Source of the DNA: Acanthopleura granulata
Taxonomy: Eukaryota > Mollusca > Polyplacophora > Chitonida > Chitonidae
Reading direction: 5' to 3'
Assembly: GCA_016165875.1 (NCBI GenBank)
Contig: JABBOT010000002.1
Span: 35,739,868-35,803,867 of the forward strand
Length of the DNA: 64,000 nt
Positions 59,583 to 64,000 of the stretch are shown here, piece by piece (position 1 is the first letter of the stretch; every line of letters starts with the position of its first letter). The position numbers were made by a program, and so were the translations under genes. The notes beneath the pieces are model-generated. The model was not told where the DNA came from. It was given only the letters and a program-made list of their open reading frames with translations, and ran no database searches.

Positions 59583-60055
59583 CTCTTCGCCCTCTGTCCC
59601 TGGCTGGCCAGCTACACAGTACAGGATTCATGCTGTGTGAAGTTTTTCCATCATACTCTGTCCCTGGCTCGCCAGCTACACAGTACAGGATTCATGCTGT
59701 GTGAAGTTTTGCCGTCACCATCTGTCCGTGTTTGGCCATCTTCTCAGTACAGGACTCATGGTGTTTGAAGTTTTTCCATCATGCTCTGTCCCTGGCTAGC
59801 CAGCTACACAGTACAGAATTCATGGTGTGTGAAGTTTTTTCCATCATACTCTGTCCTTGTCTGGCTATCTCCTCACTACATGATTCATGGTGTTTTGGAT
59901 TTTTTCCATCATACTCTGTCCCTGACTTGTCATCTCCTCAGTACATGATTCATGATGTATGAAGTGTTTCTATCGTTTTTCCATCACATTCTATCTCTCT
60001 CATTGACTGGAAAGATCTTGAGTTCGTGGCTCATGGTCTACGAAGTTTTTTCCAT
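59583..60055. repeat. ~64-bp minisatellite, 7 degenerate copies
   Basis: Units run from CTCTGTCCCTGGCT through CAGTACAGGATTCATG to GTGAAGTTTTTCCATCAT. Copies 1, 2 and 4 have GCCAGCTACACAG, and copies 3, 5 and 6 have an ATCT(T/C)CTCA-type segment, so two sub-types are mixed. A TTCTA-rich simple repeat follows to about 60095. Confidence 0.93.
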
Positions 60056-60095
60056 TACATTCTATTCTATTCACTTCTGTTCTATTCTATTCTGA

Positions 60096-62265
60096 TGCAA
60101 TGTGTTTGGAGTCTTTGCATGTTCTCTCTAACTTAGTGTCTGACTGAGTGGGTATTCGGTATGTGATGAATCTCTATGGTTATGTGTCCTGGCGTTCCTC
60201 GAGCTGCACGTAACAAGGCAGTGGCCTCTGCTTCATCACTAGCTTGCAGAATTTATTGTCGCTCTCCAGGATAAGTCTAGCATTGCATGTAATTTGTTTC
60301 TGCGGCTCGCTAAGGTTACAGATTTATAGTTGCCTGGCTTAACTACACGGCTTTCTTTGTGATTGCGATCTATTTATTCTGACATCTCCTGATTCTTCCA
60401 AAACAGATTATCTTCAATGTTTAAGGTTATTGTCAGAGATCTCCAAAGCCGGCCATCAGTCTTCCAGTCTTATTTCATAAAGAACACAGCGTTTAGATGT
60501 GCTTTTGATTTATGTTCTATTGCTCTGAGGGTCCACATTGTTTTCAGGACAGCTGGTGAAAATTCCCATAAACCTCCTGGGTATGCAAATCATTAGTTGA
60601 GATATATCCGTCATGCTACCGGCAGTCTCTGCTATAGTTATATTCCATAAAGTCATGTCACGTGGCCTGCAAAATTAACATTGCATGAATTCGTTCCTGT
60701 CAAACTTGATTATTTTTTTTAAATAAATCTACCATTGATGAATGGTGTAAATTTAATTTCTCTTTGGATGCTTATTTTTGGCTGACAGGAAATAAGGTTT
60801 CTATCTTCATTACCTGCTCAGAATAAATTGTGTACGTTTGGCGCTTTTGCAGTGACGTGGGTTGTTTTGCCATATATCTCCAGGGTAGCGTACTTGTGGT
60901 TTGATAGAAAGATTTTGTATTTGTGCTCCTTTCACTCTTGTGAGAAATTAGAACTTTCCTGCAGAATGTGAGATTTTTCAACAGGCTTTAATTTCGTCAT
61001 GTAAGACGAAATAAGGCGCTCAAGGAAGTCTGAATATATCTGCCGGTTGTCAGTTAGGGCTAATTCCCTAATTTTCGCTGCGGATGCTGACCTGTAGATA
61101 GCCCAAGCGTTAACGACCTGTAACAATGTCAAGGTGGATAGCGTCGATACTCAGCTCTTTAGTTTTAGAGAGATTAAGGTAATGCCTGTCAAAGAAAAAG
61201 GCACACGTGAAGCCTTTTTTGTCATACTTCCCTGTCTGTAATAAAGCTTGTTAGTGAGAGGGCTTTTTTAGATGAAGAAAAATTTGATGATGAGATTTAA
61301 TTTAGCAAGCACTAGCTGTCAAAACAGTTAACCCATGGCGAGAAAGTGGTTGTCGACAGCTGCTTCTAGGAAACTGAAATATAAATATCAAAATTAATTT
61401 CTCATTTCTTGGAACTGTACATCTGGTTATATGGGGATTATCCTGGCGCTCAGCCAGTTAGCCGCTGAACTTTGTGCACTATGGTAATAGCTTAATGATA
61501 ATTTGATGACACGTTACGTGATTTTGGCGCTTTGCTGGGAAATACGGGGTGAATTAGGAGATGTTTTGTCCTCTTACTGATAGTAACGTGTAACTTCCAC
61601 AGATTTATGTACAATATCTTCTGATATTAATTCGACAATGGCGACCAACTTCAAAAATTCCTGTTTAGCGGTTATGGTAAATCACATAATGCATATCACT
61701 AGGATGCAGAATCTCATAGAATTTGTAAAAGTTTTTATAAAGGAACAGAAATCAGCTTATCTTCAGGAGCTTTGATCGGTCGAGGTATTTACACCAGATA
61801 TATGATGTCGATTATTTATAATATTCGAACGCCTAGATTTTTTCCAACTTTCTATGTCACCGGAATTCAATGGTTTCTTCAATTGTTACAGACGCAATGA
61901 ACAACCGTGCTTTCTGAAGAACTCATCAGTCATGTCATGTGTTTTTTTCAGGTTCTGTTTTGTTCTCTCAGTGGATACTTGCAGGTAGCTTAGAAGTAAG
62001 CTTGGAAGATAGGGCCATGTTTCTGGATATAAAGGCAAAAAGGAAAGCTATACCTCCTATTTTACAGGAACCTATAACTCAAATATGAAAAGAAAATCAA
62101 ATTTAAACAATTAAATATCCTCGGTGAATTAATCTACGACAGAAATGACTGTATTTTACCTACAACAAAGTAGTCAAAGGTCTAACGATGCATAAACTGT
62201 ATAGCCTGCTAATAGTAGTTCTCCTTCAGTATTTAGTCAGTTTCACTGGCGATTATCCCCAAATG
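60096..62265. other. PKG intron 4, middle part
   Basis: No exon recognised. A short perfect stem ATTTCGTC/GACGAAAT around a 6-base loop lies at 60991-61012. The interval 60900-61560 is rich in TAAT-type and E-box-like words, but this is only an impression. Confidence 0.35.
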
Positions 62266-62432
62266 GTCAGACACGGCAAGTGCGATCGCTGTGAGTTTGT
62301 CTCACGCTGGCTTCCTCGCTGCTCATGCGTGGACTCTGCCCCGTTTCCTCCTACCGAAATGCTGGCCTCCGTCCTATAAGTGAAATATTTTTAGTACGGC
62401 GTAAAACACAAATGTAATAAATAAATAACAAT
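62266..62432 (+). mobile_element. SINE family B, 5'-truncated
   Basis: CACGCTGGCTTCCTCGCTGC, CCCCGTTTCCTCCTACCGAA, ATGCTGGCCTCCGTCCTATA, TTTTTAGTACGGCGTAAAAC, then an AAATA tail. It is in the sense direction of the PKG gene. Confidence 0.9.
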
Positions 62433-64000
62433 TAAAAGTGAAGTGTTAAACATTTATATAAAATATTGGTCCTTATTTGTCTGCACTGGTCATGTATCTC
62501 TCCAGTTAATACTTTAATAATCTGTGTAACTCGCCACCAGTGTAATACGTTTGTCTGTGAGGACAGATACTAAACTGTAATCAGCTAAGCATATAGCTGA
62601 TGTGGTCAGCTATCAAGGTCGACTCTAAATCTATTGTCTATAGCAATTTTGGGAAGTCCACCAACAGCCGCTATGATTTAGAAGCCAAATGTGTAGCAGT
62701 CAGTAAATGAGGGAAGAGAGAGTATAGTCTGTACCGCCATTCACAATTGTCCACAAGTCTATGCCATTCTCAGGGCACTGCAATGTATGGAGGAGATATA
62801 AACACACAGAGGACATGAGGCATATATATTGTCCAGAAGCGATGGCTGGTGACCAAAACTGGCCCTATCTAAGTGTTTCCACCCGCGTAATCTGCAATTT
62901 GATCCCAGTGATCTGGGCAGACGACTCTATTGATCTCTGCCACCTCCATTATATTAATAAGACGCTGACTACCAACCGCCCGTCACAAGTATGAAGACGA
63001 AGTAACAATGGCACTGCCCAGGTATACCAGTTACTATGCTTCCCCTCGCCAACTCTCCGGACAGATTCCACGGTGGGAATAGTATAATGAGCTATCGCTC
63101 GCGTAAAGACTCACTGTAACTATGTATCCTGGAGTAATGATCTATTTAATCTGACATCACGAACGCTTTCTCCATGAAAGACAGTGTAGCGCTGTACAGC
63201 AGAAAAAATCATGTAACACAGATGTTTGACACGCAAACGCCTGATCACGGCAATAAAGTTGGCCTCGGCGGCCGTGGGAAATACGTTTAGATGAAATTTA
63301 TAGGGAAGGCATTTATATTTACAGCCTCAATAACTGGCAAAGATGGAGTCCGCCTTTAGCCGGCCCGTCAAAACCATTTGCTGCCGCCTCCACAAATGGC
63401 CCTCTTCTATTCAATCTCACTTTTCTCTTGAATCAATATAAAAACGGAAAAGAGGTAAGTAAGCCCGGCAGGTCGACTTTTTGTGCTACCTCAAGGAAAG
63501 GCCAGATGTGGGTGTGTAAACGCATCCCAGGGCATGCTGATTCTGTCTAACGGGCTTACATCCAGACTTGTGACTTCCATCGCCAGCCTTCAGTTCTTGG
63601 CTCTGATCACAAGTGTGCTCCAAATGTTCTCCAACAATTAGGAATGAACATGATTCAGAACCCGTTCGATTCTTCCACGAACAGATAGGGATTTATGGCC
63701 TTGGGTTGAGACGAGCGTCACAATAAACGCCTAATACACTGAGTGTTCCAACAGTTGATTTGCGATCAAAGAAATGCTAAGAGTTTTATACATCAAATTC
63801 TGTAAGGAAGAGATGAAACTATATCCAGTCAGTGCTTCAAGCGCTCCAGGCTTCTAGGTAGTGGTTACTTCATCCTTGTTAATGTGTTATAAGAGCTCTA
63901 CCAACCATAGAAAGGTGGCTCTGTGAACTAATGTCACTGCAATCAGGGCACTTAAACTGCTACGTCTTTTAGCGTGTTTGGTGAGGAAAAGGCAGCGGAG
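62433..64000. other. PKG intron 4, right part to window end
   Basis: No PKG exon recognised. A more GC-rich stretch at about 63240-63460, ending in AGAGGTAAGTAAGC (a donor-like signal), was examined for an exon. No PKG-like reading was found. Confidence 0.4.

Noticed and set aside
61930..61990. TTTTTTTCAG acceptor-like site followed by a short segment and CAG/GTAGC
   Set aside because: The enclosed ~30 bases do not encode PKG-like sequence in the required phase.
63240..63475. Possible further PKG exon before the donor-like AGAG/GTAAGTAAGC
   Set aside because: No frame gives the expected CNB-B sequence with a matching acceptor and phase 2 entry.

Overview
The window looks like nuclear DNA of a mollusc, most likely a bivalve. 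It is AT-rich and intron-rich. It carries many copies of tRNA-derived SINEs whose body and AAATA-type tails I associate with molluscan genomes, and it contains a decayed Ty3/gypsy LTR retrotransposon whose LTR length and primer-binding site resemble the Steamer family of bivalves. Species identity is an inference, not something the sequence proves.

The main gene is a cGMP-dependent protein kinase (PKG) on the + strand. Its first coding exon is at 36422-36930. Three further exons with consistent splice sites and phases follow at 47073-47239, 53047-53160 and 57568-57673. Together they encode an N-terminal extension, an internal MGNGAS myristoylation-type start, a coiled coil, a pseudosubstrate segment and most of the first cGMP-binding domain (CNB-A). 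CNB-B and the kinase domain must lie beyond 64000. A match to the X-box motif of RFX factors lies about 100 bp upstream of the first ATG.

Upstream, two apparently intronless protein kinase genes lie about 4.7 kb apart with divergent orientation (10068-10907 minus, 15606-16457 plus). They share unusual catalytic features: HMD or HGD instead of HRD, no catalytic-loop lysine, and an arginine just before the catalytic-loop Asn, as in tyrosine kinases. They look like diverged paralogues of an unplaced kinase family.

Layout: 1-9100 is repeat-bearing intergenic DNA. A foldback element lies at 9098-9845. The kinase pair and an ancient degenerate satellite occupy 10068-16457 (satellite 11650-13930). 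From 16458 to 27152 lie intergenic DNA and a 15-bp-unit minisatellite split by a SINE. The gypsy element is at 27153-31472. A second copy of a dispersed ~450-bp repeat is at 32448-32898, and a pair of oppositely oriented minisatellites at 33715-34595. From 36422 to the end is the PKG gene. Each PKG intron seen in full carries at least one minisatellite. The most striking one (47215-47930) is built from the 3' end of exon 2 together with its 5' splice site, so intron 2 contains a series of decoy exon ends.

No rRNA gene, convincing functional tRNA gene or CRISPR array was seen. The remaining sequence is non-coding as far as can be judged by reading.
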